Position numbers and translations under genes: made by a program. Positions 21,951-30,826 of a stretch of 64,000 bases of DNA are shown one piece after another (the stretch's first letter is position 1; each line of letters opens with the position of its first letter). The notes under the pieces are model-generated. The model was given only the letters and a program-made list of their open reading frames with translations, made no database searches and was not told the DNA's origin. Source of the DNA: Atlantibacter sp032075065 (lineage in GTDB: Bacteria; Pseudomonadota; Gammaproteobacteria; Enterobacterales; Enterobacteriaceae); the NCBI RefSeq assembly GCF_032075065.1, contig NZ_DAMAZC010000002.1, forward strand, positions 1 through 64,000, in the 5' to 3' direction.

Positions 21951-24173
21951 TTATTTCCTGCCCAACAGTCTTAATGCATTGGCGGTCACCAGCACCGTTG
22001 CGCCGGTATCGGCCAGCACCGCCAGCCAAAGACCGGTGATGCCGAGCAATGTCGTGACCAGGAACAACCCCTTTAACCCCAGCGCGATAGCGATGTTTTG
22101 CCGGATATTGGCATGGGTGGCGCGGGCAAGGGCGATCATACCCGCCAGTTCCGTCAGCCGGTTATGGGTAAGGGCGGCATCGGCAGTTTCCAGCGCTACG
22201 TCGGTGCCGCTGCCCATGGCGATGCCGATCGTCGCCGCTTTCATCGCCGGAGCATCGTTAATCCCGTCGCCCACCATCGCCAGCGGCGCGCGTTGGTTCA
22301 TCCGGTTCACTTCCGCCACTTTATCGGCGGGCAGTAAACCCGCGCGGAATTTCAGCCCCAGTTCGCCAGCAATCGTAGCGGCGGCGCGCGGGTTATCGCC
22401 GGTGAGGATCACCCCCTGAACGCCCAGTGCCTGCAATCGCTGAACCGCCTCTCTGGCATCGGGCCGCAGCGTATCGCGCAGCGTCAGCGTGCCCAGCAAT
22501 TGATTATTGCGCACCAGCACCACCACCGTCTGGCCCTGGGCTTCCTGTTGCTGAATAGTAGCCTGGGTTGCCTCGTCCAGAATGACCGCAGGAAGCTTAT
22601 CCGGTGCGCTGAGCAGATAAGTTTCGCCTTCAACCGTTGCTTCAATCCCGATACCCGCCAGGGTGCGCTGGTTGGTTGCCACGGGCAGGGTAATCCCCTG
22701 ATTTTTACAGCGCTGGATAATTGCCAGCGCCAGCGGGTGCGTGGAGCCTTGCTCAACCGCAGCCGCCAGCCGTAACAGCGCGTTTTCGTCCAGTCCTGCC
22801 GCCGGAGAAACGGCAGTAACCTGCGGTTTGCCCTGCGTGAGAGTGCCGGTTTTATCAAACGCCACCTTGCGGATCTGGCCGAGCTGTTCCAGCGCCGCGC
22901 CACCCTTAATCAGCGCGCCGCGCCGCGCGGCAGCAGCCAGGCCGGAGGTAATGGCCGCAGGCGTGGAGATCACCAGCGCGCACGGGCAGCCAATCAGCAG
23001 CAGCGTCAGTCCCTTATAGATCCACGGCAGCCATGGCGCGCCAGTCAGTAGCGGAGGAAGCACGGCCACCAGTAACGCAAACAGCATGATGGCGGGCGTG
23101 TAGATCCGACTGAAGCGGTCAATAAAGCGCTCGATAGGCGCGCGGCGCTCCTCGGCTTCTTCGATCAGCCGTAAAATCCGGTCAATGGCGCTATCGCCCG
23201 GCTCGGAGATCACTTCCAGCCTGACCAGCCGGTCAACGCTGGTTGCCCCGGCGGCAACGCTGTCTCCCTGGCTGCGCTCTACGGGCAGTGATTCGCCGGT
23301 CAGGGCGCTTTCATCAAAGCTGGCGAAAGGTGAGAGCAGTTTGCCATCCGCAGGCAGCCTGCCGCCCGCCGCCACTTCAATTACATCGCCAGGGCGCAAA
23401 TCTCCCAGCGCCACCGTTTCGCGCTGGTCACCGTTGAGGCGGATCGCGGTTTCCGGCTTCAGCGCAATAAGCGCGCTAACCCCCTGACGGGCGCGGTTTG
23501 CCGCCCAGCCTTCTAACCGTTCGCCGATTAAAAACAGCAGCAATACCATGGCGGCTTCGGCTGTCGCGCCGATAAACAGCGCGCCGATGGCTGCCACGCT
23601 CATCAGGGTTTCGATGGCGAACGGGTTACCGCTGCGCATCAGCCGGAACGCCTGACGGGCGATGGGCCACTGGCCCACCAGGGTAGTGGCGATAAATGCG
23701 ATTTCACCCAGCGGTGAATTAAACTGTGCGACGCCCCAGCTCAGCGCCATCAGCACCATCAGGCCGATAAGCGGCAGGTTGTCGCGCCAGGCGAAGGGGC
23801 GGGAAGCGGTGGGCGCAGGGGAATCGCTGTGGGTCAGGGTATAACCCGCCTGACGGATCGCCTGTTCAACCTGTTCGCGCACGTCGGCGGCGGCATCCAC
23901 CAACAATTTTTCGGTGGCAAACACCACCTGCGCCTGGCTGACGCCAGGGATTTGGCGCGCCGCGTTTTCTACTTTGCGGGCGCAGGCGGCGCAGTCCATG
24001 CCCTGCACGTGCCAGCTAAAGCGTTGGGCGGCATCAGAAGGGGGCGTCACGGGCTGAGTCGCGGGCTGGCTGCATTGCCCGTCGGCGCAGCAGGGCGTAT
24101 GCGCATCAAGCGGTTTAAATTTAACCGAATCAAACTGGGGAACAGGTTTGCCATCTGGCGTTGGGGTAGGCAT
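21951..24173 (-). CDS. zntA: Zn(II)/Cd(II)/Pb(II)-exporting P-type ATPase ZntA
   Basis: 740 residues from MPTPTPDGKPVPQF; this ATG (24171-24173) has GGAGG six bases away and lies downstream of the ZntR promoter, so the 27-codon longer frame is rejected. Domains: N-terminal metal-binding domain with GMDCAACARK (~residue 60) after a Cys pair (TPCCADGQC), then membrane helices, the transport-site CPC in GCPCALV, the phosphorylation motif DKTGTLT, and GDGINDAPA in the hinge. It pumps excess zinc, cadmium and lead out of the cytoplasm. Its 3' end has been copied into the tandem array immediately downstream. Confidence 0.97.
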   Translation of the reverse strand: MPTPTPDGKPVPQFDSVKFKPLDAHTPCCADGQCSQPATQPVTPPSDAAQRFSWHVQGMDCAACARKVENAARQIPGVSQAQVVFATEKLLVDAAADVREQVEQAIRQAGYTLTHSDSPAPTASRPFAWRDNLPLIGLMVLMALSWGVAQFNSPLGEIAFIATTLVGQWPIARQAFRLMRSGNPFAIETLMSVAAIGALFIGATAEAAMVLLLFLIGERLEGWAANRARQGVSALIALKPETAIRLNGDQRETVALGDLRPGDVIEVAAGGRLPADGKLLSPFASFDESALTGESLPVERSQGDSVAAGATSVDRLVRLEVISEPGDSAIDRILRLIEEAEERRAPIERFIDRFSRIYTPAIMLFALLVAVLPPLLTGAPWLPWIYKGLTLLLIGCPCALVISTPAAITSGLAAAARRGALIKGGAALEQLGQIRKVAFDKTGTLTQGKPQVTAVSPAAGLDENALLRLAAAVEQGSTHPLALAIIQRCKNQGITLPVATNQRTLAGIGIEATVEGETYLLSAPDKLPAVILDEATQATIQQQEAQGQTVVVLVRNNQLLGTLTLRDTLRPDAREAVQRLQALGVQGVILTGDNPRAAATIAGELGLKFRAGLLPADKVAEVNRMNQRAPLAMVGDGINDAPAMKAATIGIAMGSGTDVALETADAALTHNRLTELAGMIALARATHANIRQNIAIALGLKGLFLVTTLLGITGLWLAVLADTGATVLVTANALRLLGRK

Positions 24174-24210
24174 GGCATCCTCCGGTAACGATAATTTTCT
24201 CATTACCGGA

Positions 24211-24242
24211 AGGGTACACTCTGGAGTGGACTCCAGAGTCAA
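24211..24242 (-). promoter_or_regulatory. zntA promoter with ZntR operator
   Basis: On the minus strand -35 TTGACT (24237-24242) and -10 TACCCT (24211-24216) are separated by 20 bases, the long spacer typical of MerR-family promoters. The spacer contains the dyad ACTCTGGAGT / ACTCCAGAGT with a 2-base centre (24218-24239), essentially the E. coli ZntR site. Zinc-loaded ZntR would realign and activate the promoter. Confidence 0.93.
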
Positions 24243-24268
24243 GCCATTGATCAACTTTTCTGCAAAAT

Positions 24269-24895
24269 TTACAGGTACAGCGAACGCACAATCAGGAAAT
24301 GCCCGGCGAAATAGCAGGCCGAAGCAATGGCGTTATCTGCCGTAAAGCGCTTACGGTAATGGCTGCCCAGCCAGACGACATTGCTTAACAGCAGCAGCGC
24401 CGCGCCGACAAACGCCGACAGGCTGGTATCGGTTGGGCGGAAGAACCACAGTTCGCCCGCGAGCCACACCATCACCAGCGTCATGCCGATAAAAGTGCAG
24501 ATGGGCCAGCGCAGCTCTTCAAGCCGCGTCCAGATCACGGCAATCAGCGCTACGCCAATCACCACTAGCGCCAGTGGCAACGGCCAGTAAAACGACAGGG
24601 TCATCTGGCTGGCGAAGTAGATGGTATACAGCAAATGGGACAGGAAAAACGCGCCGATGGCGTACAGCAGGCGTTCACGCGGTAATAGCGTCAGCGTATC
24701 GCCCACCAGCGTCGCCAGCAGCCCGGCGACCACCAGATAGCCCAGCGCTTCAAACATCGGCGCCTGCCAGGCCAGCAGCAGCAACAGTAATAAGGTGACG
24801 GGTTTAAATACCCAGCGTTGCCAGACCGGGCCGCGATAGGAGGCATCCACATACAGCCAGGCGGAAAAACAGACAGCAATAAACGACCAAAGCAT
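24269..24895 (-). CDS. yhhN: TMEM86/YhhN family membrane protein
   Basis: 208 residues, matching E. coli YhhN (RGPVWQRWVFKPVTLLLLLL, FLSHLLYTIYFASQMTLSF, ADNAIASACYFAGHFLIVRS). It has about eight membrane spans. Mammalian TMEM86 relatives are lysoplasmalogenases; the bacterial substrate is not established. It is divergent from yhhM, as in E. coli. Confidence 0.94.
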   Translation of the reverse strand: MLWSFIAVCFSAWLYVDASYRGPVWQRWVFKPVTLLLLLLLAWQAPMFEALGYLVVAGLLATLVGDTLTLLPRERLLYAIGAFFLSHLLYTIYFASQMTLSFYWPLPLALVVIGVALIAVIWTRLEELRWPICTFIGMTLVMVWLAGELWFFRPTDTSLSAFVGAALLLLSNVVWLGSHYRKRFTADNAIASACYFAGHFLIVRSLYL

Positions 24896-25036
24896 GATAA
24901 GTCCCTGATTCAGTTATTGTAACGCGCACCCATTGTGCGCGGCTCTGTCTTTCAGTCTAGTGTCCCGCCGGGGCAGATGACAATGCTTATCAGGCCAGAG
25001 TATTCTAAAAAGCGCGTTATTGATGAGAGTGCCGTT

Positions 25037-25396
25037 ATGAGTAAGATTCCTTTTTTCCTGATAGTTATCATGGCGATAATCGTCGTTGCCGCCTCTTTTC
25101 GTTATATGCAGCAGCGCCGGGAGAACGCCAGCAACGATGCCGCGCCGCAGTTGCAAAAGCAGGTTGAGATCAGCAATAAGCGAGAAAAGCCCGCCAATGA
25201 TCGCCGCTCGCGGCAGCGTGACGTGACGCCTGCGGGCGAGACGATGCGTTATGAAGCCAGCTTTAAGCCGTTACAGGGCGGGACGGAAATGACTTTCCGG
25301 CTACAGGCGGCGGATTACCATCAGCTCACCGTGGGGGAAAAAGGGGTGCTGGTTTATCAGGGCACGCGATTTGTGCGTTTTGAGGCGCAGCCGTAA
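25037..25396 (+). CDS. yhhM: DUF2500 protein YhhM
   Basis: 119 residues starting MSKIPFFLIVIMAIIVVAAS, a single N-terminal membrane anchor, followed by NKREKPANDRRSRQRDVTPA, which closely matches E. coli YhhM. The 34-codon longer frame is rejected. Function unknown. It is convergent with yhhL; only 17 bases separate their stops. Confidence 0.93.
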   Translation: MSKIPFFLIVIMAIIVVAASFRYMQQRRENASNDAAPQLQKQVEISNKREKPANDRRSRQRDVTPAGETMRYEASFKPLQGGTEMTFRLQAADYHQLTVGEKGVLVYQGTRFVRFEAQP

Positions 25397-25413
25397 CCGC
25401 GCCTGCGCCAGCA

Positions 25414-25680
25414 TTACTTCAACTTTTGCTTTTTCTGCCAGGCCAGCAGCTCGAATACGCCAAACAGAAAGATGCGGATCTGTTCCGGTTTACCCATCGG
25501 CGGCGCGTTTTTGGGCTGGGTGGCTTTCAGCATCGCCAACTGTAAGCCGTGCATCAGTACCATAAACACCAGCGCCACGTTGACGAAAATATTCAGCGGA
25601 CGCGGGAAAGGCTGGATCAGATTCAGGATCAAAAACCCCCACACGCACAGCATCAACAGACGTCCCAGATTAATCAGCAT
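25414..25680 (-). CDS. yhhL: DUF1145 membrane protein YhhL
   Basis: 88 residues starting MLINLGRLLMLCVWGFLILN, with two to three membrane spans (FVNVALVFMVLMHGLQLAML) and a basic tail (WQKKQKLK). It matches E. coli YhhL. It overlaps the end of rsmD by 11 bases, so the two are co-transcribed and probably translationally coupled. Function unknown. Confidence 0.92.
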   Translation of the reverse strand: MLINLGRLLMLCVWGFLILNLIQPFPRPLNIFVNVALVFMVLMHGLQLAMLKATQPKNAPPMGKPEQIRIFLFGVFELLAWQKKQKLK

Positions 25681-26266
25681 GTTCCGCTCCTTGCGTTTCA
25701 CGTAAATAGAGGCGATAGGCCACCTGGCCCGCCACTTTTTCCCGATGCAGCTGCCAGCTTGCCGGAACCGGTGGCATGCCGTTCTCTACTTCGCTTTCGA
25801 CGTAGATTAACGCGCCGTCTGCCAGCCAGCCGTTTTTCTCCAGCAGGCTTAATGTTTCGTCGAGTAACCCCTTGCGAAATGGCGGATCGATAAACACGAT
25901 GTCGTGCGGCGTACCGGCTTGATTAAGGTAGTTCAGGGTATTGGTGTTGACCACCTTGCCGTGGGCGGCCTTTAGCGTCGCGAGGTTTTTCTGAAGTTGC
26001 TGCGCCACGGGGCGCTCCATCTCCAGCAGCGTGGCGCTGGCGGCATAGCGGGACAGCGACTCCAGCCCTAACGCGCCGCTGCCAGCGAAACAGTCGAGAC
26101 AGCGTGCATCCACCATGTAAGGGGCCAGCCAGTTGAACAGCGTTTCACGCACCCGATCGGTGGTCGGGCGCAGGCCGGGGCTGTCGGTGACCGGCAGTTT
26201 TCGGCCTCGCCATTGGCCGCCGATAATACGAATCTGGCCGCTGCCAGAGGAGGTGGGTTTCTTCAT
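25670..26266 (-). CDS. rsmD: 16S rRNA (guanine(966)-N(2))-methyltransferase RsmD
   Basis: 198 residues starting MKKPTSSGSGQIRIIGGQWR, matching E. coli RsmD; a start three codons earlier is possible. SAM motif I is LDCFAGSGALGLE (~residue 58) and the catalytic motif IV is FIDPPF (~residue 124), as in N2/N6 methyltransferases. It methylates G966 of 16S rRNA in the assembled 30S subunit. It is divergent from ftsY, a conserved arrangement. Confidence 0.96.
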   Translation of the reverse strand: MKKPTSSGSGQIRIIGGQWRGRKLPVTDSPGLRPTTDRVRETLFNWLAPYMVDARCLDCFAGSGALGLESLSRYAASATLLEMERPVAQQLQKNLATLKAAHGKVVNTNTLNYLNQAGTPHDIVFIDPPFRKGLLDETLSLLEKNGWLADGALIYVESEVENGMPPVPASWQLHREKVAGQVAYRLYLRETQGAEHAD

Positions 26267-26459
26267 ACTGTTCACTGGGCTTAATAATTTGGCCTGCTAT
26301 TCTAGCGGCGCAGGCCGCCAGGTGAAACCTGAATCCGTCGGCGTGATGCGCTGGCGGGAAAGTGATAGAATAACGTATTCATTCGTAAAAAATTTAGCGT
26401 CCGCGATGTGATTGCGCGGAGATGCTGCCAGGATTCAACCGCGAGGGGTGTAGTCGCCA

Positions 26460-27938
26460 ATGGCAAAAGATAAAAAACGGGGCTTTTTTTCCTGGCTGGG
26501 TTTCGGCCAAAAAGAGCAGGAACCTGAAGTTGAACAGCAGCAGGTAACGGAACAAGAAATCGAGGATCAGGTTGCCGAGCTACCGCCGGAAGCCGTCGAG
26601 CAGCCCGTTGCTGAGGCTGACGCACATGTTGCAGAAGACATTGAAACGCCTGCCCCGCATACGCTGGAAGAATCGCAGGCCTTTGCGGAAGATCTGGTTG
26701 AAATCACTGAACAGCAGGCGACGCAAGCGGAAGAACCGCAGCCGGTAGCTGATGAAGTGGTTGAGGTGATTGAGCCTGAGCCGCAGGACGTTGCCGTTAT
26801 CGAACATGAAACCCTGCCGCTGCCGGAAGAGGTGCAGGCGCAGGAGATTGAGCCGGAAGAGTGGCAGATGGAACAAGAGCCGCTAACCGAAGCCGAGCCG
26901 GAAATCAGCGACGAAGAACTCGAAGCCCAGGCGCTGGCGGCGAGCCAGCAGGTGGAAGAACCGGTTGATGAGTTACTACAGGCCGATGAGGTGGTTCCTG
27001 TTCAGGAAAAACCGACCAAAGAAGGGTTCTTCGCTCGCCTGAAGCGCAGCCTGATTAAAACTAAAGAAAATCTCGGTTCCGGATTTATCAGTCTGTTCCG
27101 CGGCAAGAAAATCGATGATGATCTGTTTGAGGAACTGGAAGAACAGCTGCTGATTGCCGACGTGGGCGTGGAAACCACCCGTAAAATCATCGCCAATCTT
27201 ACCGAAGGGGCCAGCCGCAAGCAGCTGCGTGACGCAGAAGCGCTGTACGGTTTGCTGAAGGAAGAGATGGGCGAGATTCTGGCGAAAGTCGACGAGCCGC
27301 TGAACGTTGAAGGCAAAACGCCGTTTGTTATTCTGATGGTGGGCGTCAACGGCGTGGGTAAAACCACTACTATCGGCAAACTGGCGCGTCAGTTCGAGCA
27401 GCAGGGGAAATCGGTGATGCTGGCGGCGGGGGATACTTTCCGCGCGGCGGCGGTTGAGCAGCTCCAGGTCTGGGGCCAGCGCAACAATATCCCGGTGGTG
27501 GCGCAGCATACCGGCGCGGATTCCGCGTCGGTGATCTTTGACGCGATTCAGGCGGCGAAGGCGCGCCATGTCGACGTGCTGATTGCCGATACCGCAGGTC
27601 GTTTGCAGAATAAATCGCACCTGATGGAAGAGCTGAAGAAAATCGTCCGGGTAATGAAAAAACTCGACGAAGACGCGCCGCATGAGATTATGCTGACCAT
27701 CGACGCCAGCACCGGGCAGAATGCCATCAGCCAGGCCAAACTGTTCCATGAGGCGGTAGGGCTGACGGGTATTACCCTGACCAAGCTGGACGGCACGGCC
27801 AAAGGCGGGGTGATTTTCTCTGTTGCGGACCAGTTCGGTATTCCGATTCGCTATATTGGCGTTGGCGAACAAATTTCTGATTTGCGCCCGTTTAATGCGG
27901 GTGACTTTATAGAGGCACTTTTTGCCCGAGAGGATTAA
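26460..27938 (+). CDS. ftsY: Signal recognition particle receptor FtsY
   Basis: 492 residues. The basic N-terminus MAKDKKRGFFSWLGFGQKEQ is the membrane-targeting sequence. Residues ~20-190 form the long Glu/Pro-rich acidic A domain, variable between genera. The NG GTPase domain follows: G1 GVNGVGKTTTIGKLA (~residue 300), DTFRAAAVEQL, DTAGR, TKLDGTAKGG. It docks Ffh-ribosome complexes at SecYEG. First gene of the conserved ftsYEX operon, two bases before ftsE. Confidence 0.97.
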   Translation: MAKDKKRGFFSWLGFGQKEQEPEVEQQQVTEQEIEDQVAELPPEAVEQPVAEADAHVAEDIETPAPHTLEESQAFAEDLVEITEQQATQAEEPQPVADEVVEVIEPEPQDVAVIEHETLPLPEEVQAQEIEPEEWQMEQEPLTEAEPEISDEELEAQALAASQQVEEPVDELLQADEVVPVQEKPTKEGFFARLKRSLIKTKENLGSGFISLFRGKKIDDDLFEELEEQLLIADVGVETTRKIIANLTEGASRKQLRDAEALYGLLKEEMGEILAKVDEPLNVEGKTPFVILMVGVNGVGKTTTIGKLARQFEQQGKSVMLAAGDTFRAAAVEQLQVWGQRNNIPVVAQHTGADSASVIFDAIQAAKARHVDVLIADTAGRLQNKSHLMEELKKIVRVMKKLDEDAPHEIMLTIDASTGQNAISQAKLFHEAVGLTGITLTKLDGTAKGGVIFSVADQFGIPIRYIGVGEQISDLRPFNAGDFIEALFARED

Positions 27939-27940
27939 CA

Positions 27941-28609
27941 ATGATTCGCTTTGAACAGGTCAGCAAAGCCTATCTTGGTGGGAGACAGGCTCTGCAGGGG
28001 GTGACATTTCACCTGCAACCTGGCGAGATGGCATTCCTTACCGGCCACTCCGGCGCCGGTAAGAGTACGCTGCTGAAGCTTATCTGCGGCATTGAACGCC
28101 CCAGCGCGGGGCAAATTTATTTTGCAGGTCATGAGATCAGCCGTTTAAAAAATCGCGAAGTGCCGTTTTTACGCCGCCAGATTGGCATGATCTTTCAGGA
28201 TCACCATCTGCTGATGGACAGAACCGTATTCGACAACGTGGCGATCCCGCTGATCATCGCCGGGGCCAGCAGCGAAGATATCCGCCGTCGCGTCAGCGCC
28301 GCGCTGGACAAAGTCGGCCTGCTGGATAAAGCCAAAAGCTTCCCGATCCAGCTTTCCGGCGGTGAACAGCAGCGTGTGGGCATCGCCCGGGCGGTGGTGA
28401 ACAAGCCTGCGGTTCTGCTGGCGGATGAACCGACCGGCAACCTGGATGAGGCGCTCTCGGAAGGCATCTTGCGCCTGTTCGAAGAGTTTAACCGCGTGGG
28501 AGTCACGGTATTGATGGCCACGCATGATATGGGGCTGATCTCAAGCCGCCATTATCCGATGTTGACCCTGAGCGAAGGGCATTTGCATGGAGGCCGCCCC
28601 GGTGAATAA
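27941..28609 (+). CDS. ftsE: Cell-division ABC ATPase FtsE
   Basis: 222 residues. Walker A is GHSGAGKSTLLKL (~residue 36), the signature is LSGGEQQRVGIARA (~residue 137), and Walker B is VLLADEPTGNLD. With FtsX it forms a non-transporting ABC complex at the divisome that controls peptidoglycan amidases through EnvC and helps Z-ring assembly. Its 3' end overlaps ftsX by eight bases when ftsX begins at its GTG. Confidence 0.97.
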   Translation: MIRFEQVSKAYLGGRQALQGVTFHLQPGEMAFLTGHSGAGKSTLLKLICGIERPSAGQIYFAGHEISRLKNREVPFLRRQIGMIFQDHHLLMDRTVFDNVAIPLIIAGASSEDIRRRVSAALDKVGLLDKAKSFPIQLSGGEQQRVGIARAVVNKPAVLLADEPTGNLDEALSEGILRLFEEFNRVGVTVLMATHDMGLISSRHYPMLTLSEGHLHGGRPGE

Positions 28610-29657
28610 ACGTGATGCGCTGAATGAAATGAAGCGCTTTGGCAACAAGCTCAGCGGTTTTACCCGCCAGAAGATGGGCGGCGACAGCAACCGTCAGCCG
28701 CCGAAACGCGCTAAAGGCCAGCCTGCGAAAGCGAAATCCCGCAAAGGCGGCGTTAACGAGCAGTTCCGCTATGCCTGGAATGGTGCGCTCCAGGATCTGA
28801 AAAGCAAACCGTTCGCCACGTTTTTGACCGTGATGGTCATCGCCATCTCTCTGACGCTGCCGAGCGTTTGCTACATGGTTTATAAAAACGTTAACCAGGC
28901 GGCGACCCAGTATTATCCTTCCCCGCAGATCACCGTTTATCTTGATAAAGCGCTGGACGACGACACGGCCCAGCAGGTGGTCGGGCAATTGCAGGCCGAG
29001 CAGGGCGTAGAGAAAGTGAATTACCTGTCGCGGGAAGAGGCGTTAGGCGAGTTCCGCAACTGGTCAGGCTTTGGCGGCGCGCTGGATATGCTGGAAGAAA
29101 ACCCGCTGCCCGCCGTAGCGGTGATCGTGCCGAAGCTGGATTTCCAGGGCACTGAAGCGCTGAACACACTGCGCGACCGGGTTGCGCGCGTGCAGGGCGT
29201 GGACGAAGTGCGTATGGACGACAGTTGGTTCGCCCGTCTTGCGGCGTTAACCGGCCTGGTGGGGCGCGTGGCGGCGATGATCGGCGTGCTGATGGTCGCT
29301 GCGGTGTTCCTGGTGATTGGCAACAGCGTGCGGCTGAGTATTTTTGCCCGTCGCGACACAATTAACGTGCAAAAGCTGATTGGCGCCACCGACGGATTTA
29401 TCCTGCGCCCGTTTTTATACGGCGGCGCATTACTTGGTTTTAGCGGCGCATTTTTGTCACTGATTCTTTCAGAAATTTTGGTGATGCGGTTGTCATCTGC
29501 CGTAACTGATGTGGCGCGGGTGTTCGGCACAGCCTTTGATCTCAATGGCTTATCCTTTGACGAATGCCTGCTGCTGCTGCTGGTATGCTCAATGATCGGC
29601 TGGCTGGCAGCCTGGCTAGCCACTGTGCAACATTTACGTCACTTTACCCCCGACTAA
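28602..29657 (+). CDS. ftsX: Cell-division ABC membrane subunit FtsX
   Basis: 351 residues from a GTG at 28602 (NKRDALNEMKRFGNKLSG), with GGAGG seven bases upstream; an ATG at 28587 would add five residues but has a poorer site, and the GTG fits the E. coli start. Four membrane spans with a large periplasmic loop between spans 1 and 2 (YYPSPQITVYLDKALDDDTA ...), which recruits EnvC. The N-terminal ~50 cytoplasmic residues are basic and differ from E. coli. Last gene of the ftsYEX operon. Confidence 0.95.
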   Translation: MNKRDALNEMKRFGNKLSGFTRQKMGGDSNRQPPKRAKGQPAKAKSRKGGVNEQFRYAWNGALQDLKSKPFATFLTVMVIAISLTLPSVCYMVYKNVNQAATQYYPSPQITVYLDKALDDDTAQQVVGQLQAEQGVEKVNYLSREEALGEFRNWSGFGGALDMLEENPLPAVAVIVPKLDFQGTEALNTLRDRVARVQGVDEVRMDDSWFARLAALTGLVGRVAAMIGVLMVAAVFLVIGNSVRLSIFARRDTINVQKLIGATDGFILRPFLYGGALLGFSGAFLSLILSEILVMRLSSAVTDVARVFGTAFDLNGLSFDECLLLLLVCSMIGWLAAWLATVQHLRHFTPD

Positions 29658-29673
29658 AAAAAGTTTGGTATAC

Positions 29674-29710
29674 TTCTCCCCTGCTACGAGTTCCCGTCTG
29701 CAGGGGAGAA
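29674..29710. other. Strong hairpin between ftsX and rpoH
   Basis: A perfect 11-bp inverted repeat (TTCTCCCCTGC / GCAGGGGAGAA) with a 15-base loop, 17 bases after the ftsX stop. There is no following T-run on the plus strand, so it is not a classic terminator. It may stabilise the ftsX 3' end or partly stop transcription before the rpoH promoters. Confidence 0.55.
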
Positions 29711-29783
29711 TGACTGAAATACCCTGCCTCGCTTTTTCATAGCTTTGTCACACTCTGTGTGTAAACTATTCACAAACCGACAT

Positions 29784-29811
29784 GGAACTTGTGGATAAAA
29801 TCACTGTCTGA
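29784..29811 (+). promoter_or_regulatory. Sigma-E promoter of rpoH with overlapping DnaA box
   Basis: GGAACTT (29784-29790), 16 bases, TCTGA (29807-29811) fits the RpoE consensus and corresponds to E. coli rpoH P3. The perfect DnaA box TTATCCACA (minus strand) lies at 29790-29798 between the two elements, consistent with the known DnaA effect on rpoH. Upstream, TTGTCA and TATTCA, 16 bases apart around 29746-29773, may be the sigma-70 P1 promoter. Confidence 0.88.
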
Positions 29812-29912
29812 AGAAAGAGTGGATGATATTCTCGTTGCTCATAAGAACTGGCCCGTTTGTTGCCTGATGGGGACAACGCACCGCCAGTCTGATAATGATT
29901 GAGAGGATTTGA

Positions 29913-30770
29913 ATGACCAAAGAAATGCAAACTTTAGCGCTCGCTCCGGTAGGCAACCTGGAATCGTATATCCGGGCCGCCAACGCCTGGCCGATGTTAT
30001 CGGCCGAGGAAGAACGGACACTTGCTGAAAAGCTGCATTACCAGGGCGATCTGGAAGCAGCGAAAAAGCTGATCCTGTCTCACCTGCGATTTGTTGTTCA
30101 TATCGCTCGTAACTACGCGGGCTATGGCCTGCCGCAGGCGGATCTGATTCAGGAAGGCAATATCGGCCTGATGAAAGCCGTGCGTCGCTTCAACCCGGAA
30201 GTGGGCGTGCGTCTGGTGTCCTTCGCGGTGCACTGGATCAAAGCGGAAATTCACGAATACGTGCTGCGCAACTGGCGTATTGTGAAAGTGGCAACCACCA
30301 AAGCACAGCGCAAGCTGTTCTTTAACCTGCGTAAAACCAAGCAGCGTCTGGGCTGGTTTAACCAGGATGAAGTGGAAATGGTGGCTCGCGAGCTGGGCGT
30401 GACCAGCAAAGACGTGCGTGAAATGGAGTCGCGTATGGCGGCCCAGGACATGACGTTTGATATGTCGCCGGACGACGATGCGCCGGACGGACAGCCGATG
30501 GCCCCGGTTCTCTACCTACAGGATAAATCCTCGAACTTTGCCGACGGCATTGAGGATGATAACTGGGAAGAGCACGCGGCAGATAAACTGTCTGATGCGA
30601 TGCAGGGACTGGACGAACGTAGCCAGCACATCATCCGCGCCCGCTGGCTGGATGAAGACAGCAAAACCACATTGCAGGAACTGGCCGACCGCTATGGCGT
30701 CTCCGCCGAACGCGTGCGCCAGCTTGAGAAGAATGCAATGAAAAAACTGCGCGCCGCTATCGAAGCCTGA
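29913..30770 (+). CDS. rpoH: Heat-shock sigma factor RpoH (sigma-32)
   Basis: 285 residues, near identical to E. coli RpoH. It has the -10-binding region LIQEGNIGLMKAVRRFNPEVG, the RpoH box region QRKLFFNLRKTKQRLGW (~residues 128-145, involved in core binding and control), and the C-terminal helix-turn-helix TLQELADRYGVSAERVRQLE. It directs RNA polymerase to chaperone and protease genes. In E. coli translation is controlled by an RNA thermometer in the 5' coding region; the high conservation suggests the same here. A terminator follows. Confidence 0.98.
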   Translation: MTKEMQTLALAPVGNLESYIRAANAWPMLSAEEERTLAEKLHYQGDLEAAKKLILSHLRFVVHIARNYAGYGLPQADLIQEGNIGLMKAVRRFNPEVGVRLVSFAVHWIKAEIHEYVLRNWRIVKVATTKAQRKLFFNLRKTKQRLGWFNQDEVEMVARELGVTSKDVREMESRMAAQDMTFDMSPDDDAPDGQPMAPVLYLQDKSSNFADGIEDDNWEEHAADKLSDAMQGLDERSQHIIRARWLDEDSKTTLQELADRYGVSAERVRQLEKNAMKKLRAAIEA

Positions 30771-30786
30771 TAGCCGCTGGCGATAA

Positions 30787-30826
30787 AAAAATACCCCGTG
30801 AGAGATCATGGGGTATTTTTGTTTTT
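30787..30826. terminator. Terminator after rpoH
   Basis: Stem AAATACCCC / GGGGTATTT with a 12-base loop followed by T-rich sequence. It extends to the stop of the convergent MocR-type gene, whose minus-strand transcript meets the A/T-rich arms and could also be terminated here. Confidence 0.82.

Noticed and set aside
22484..22903. A 139-codon frame inside zntA on the same strand
   Set aside because: It is an out-of-frame shadow of the ATPase domain, and the zntA frame is intact.
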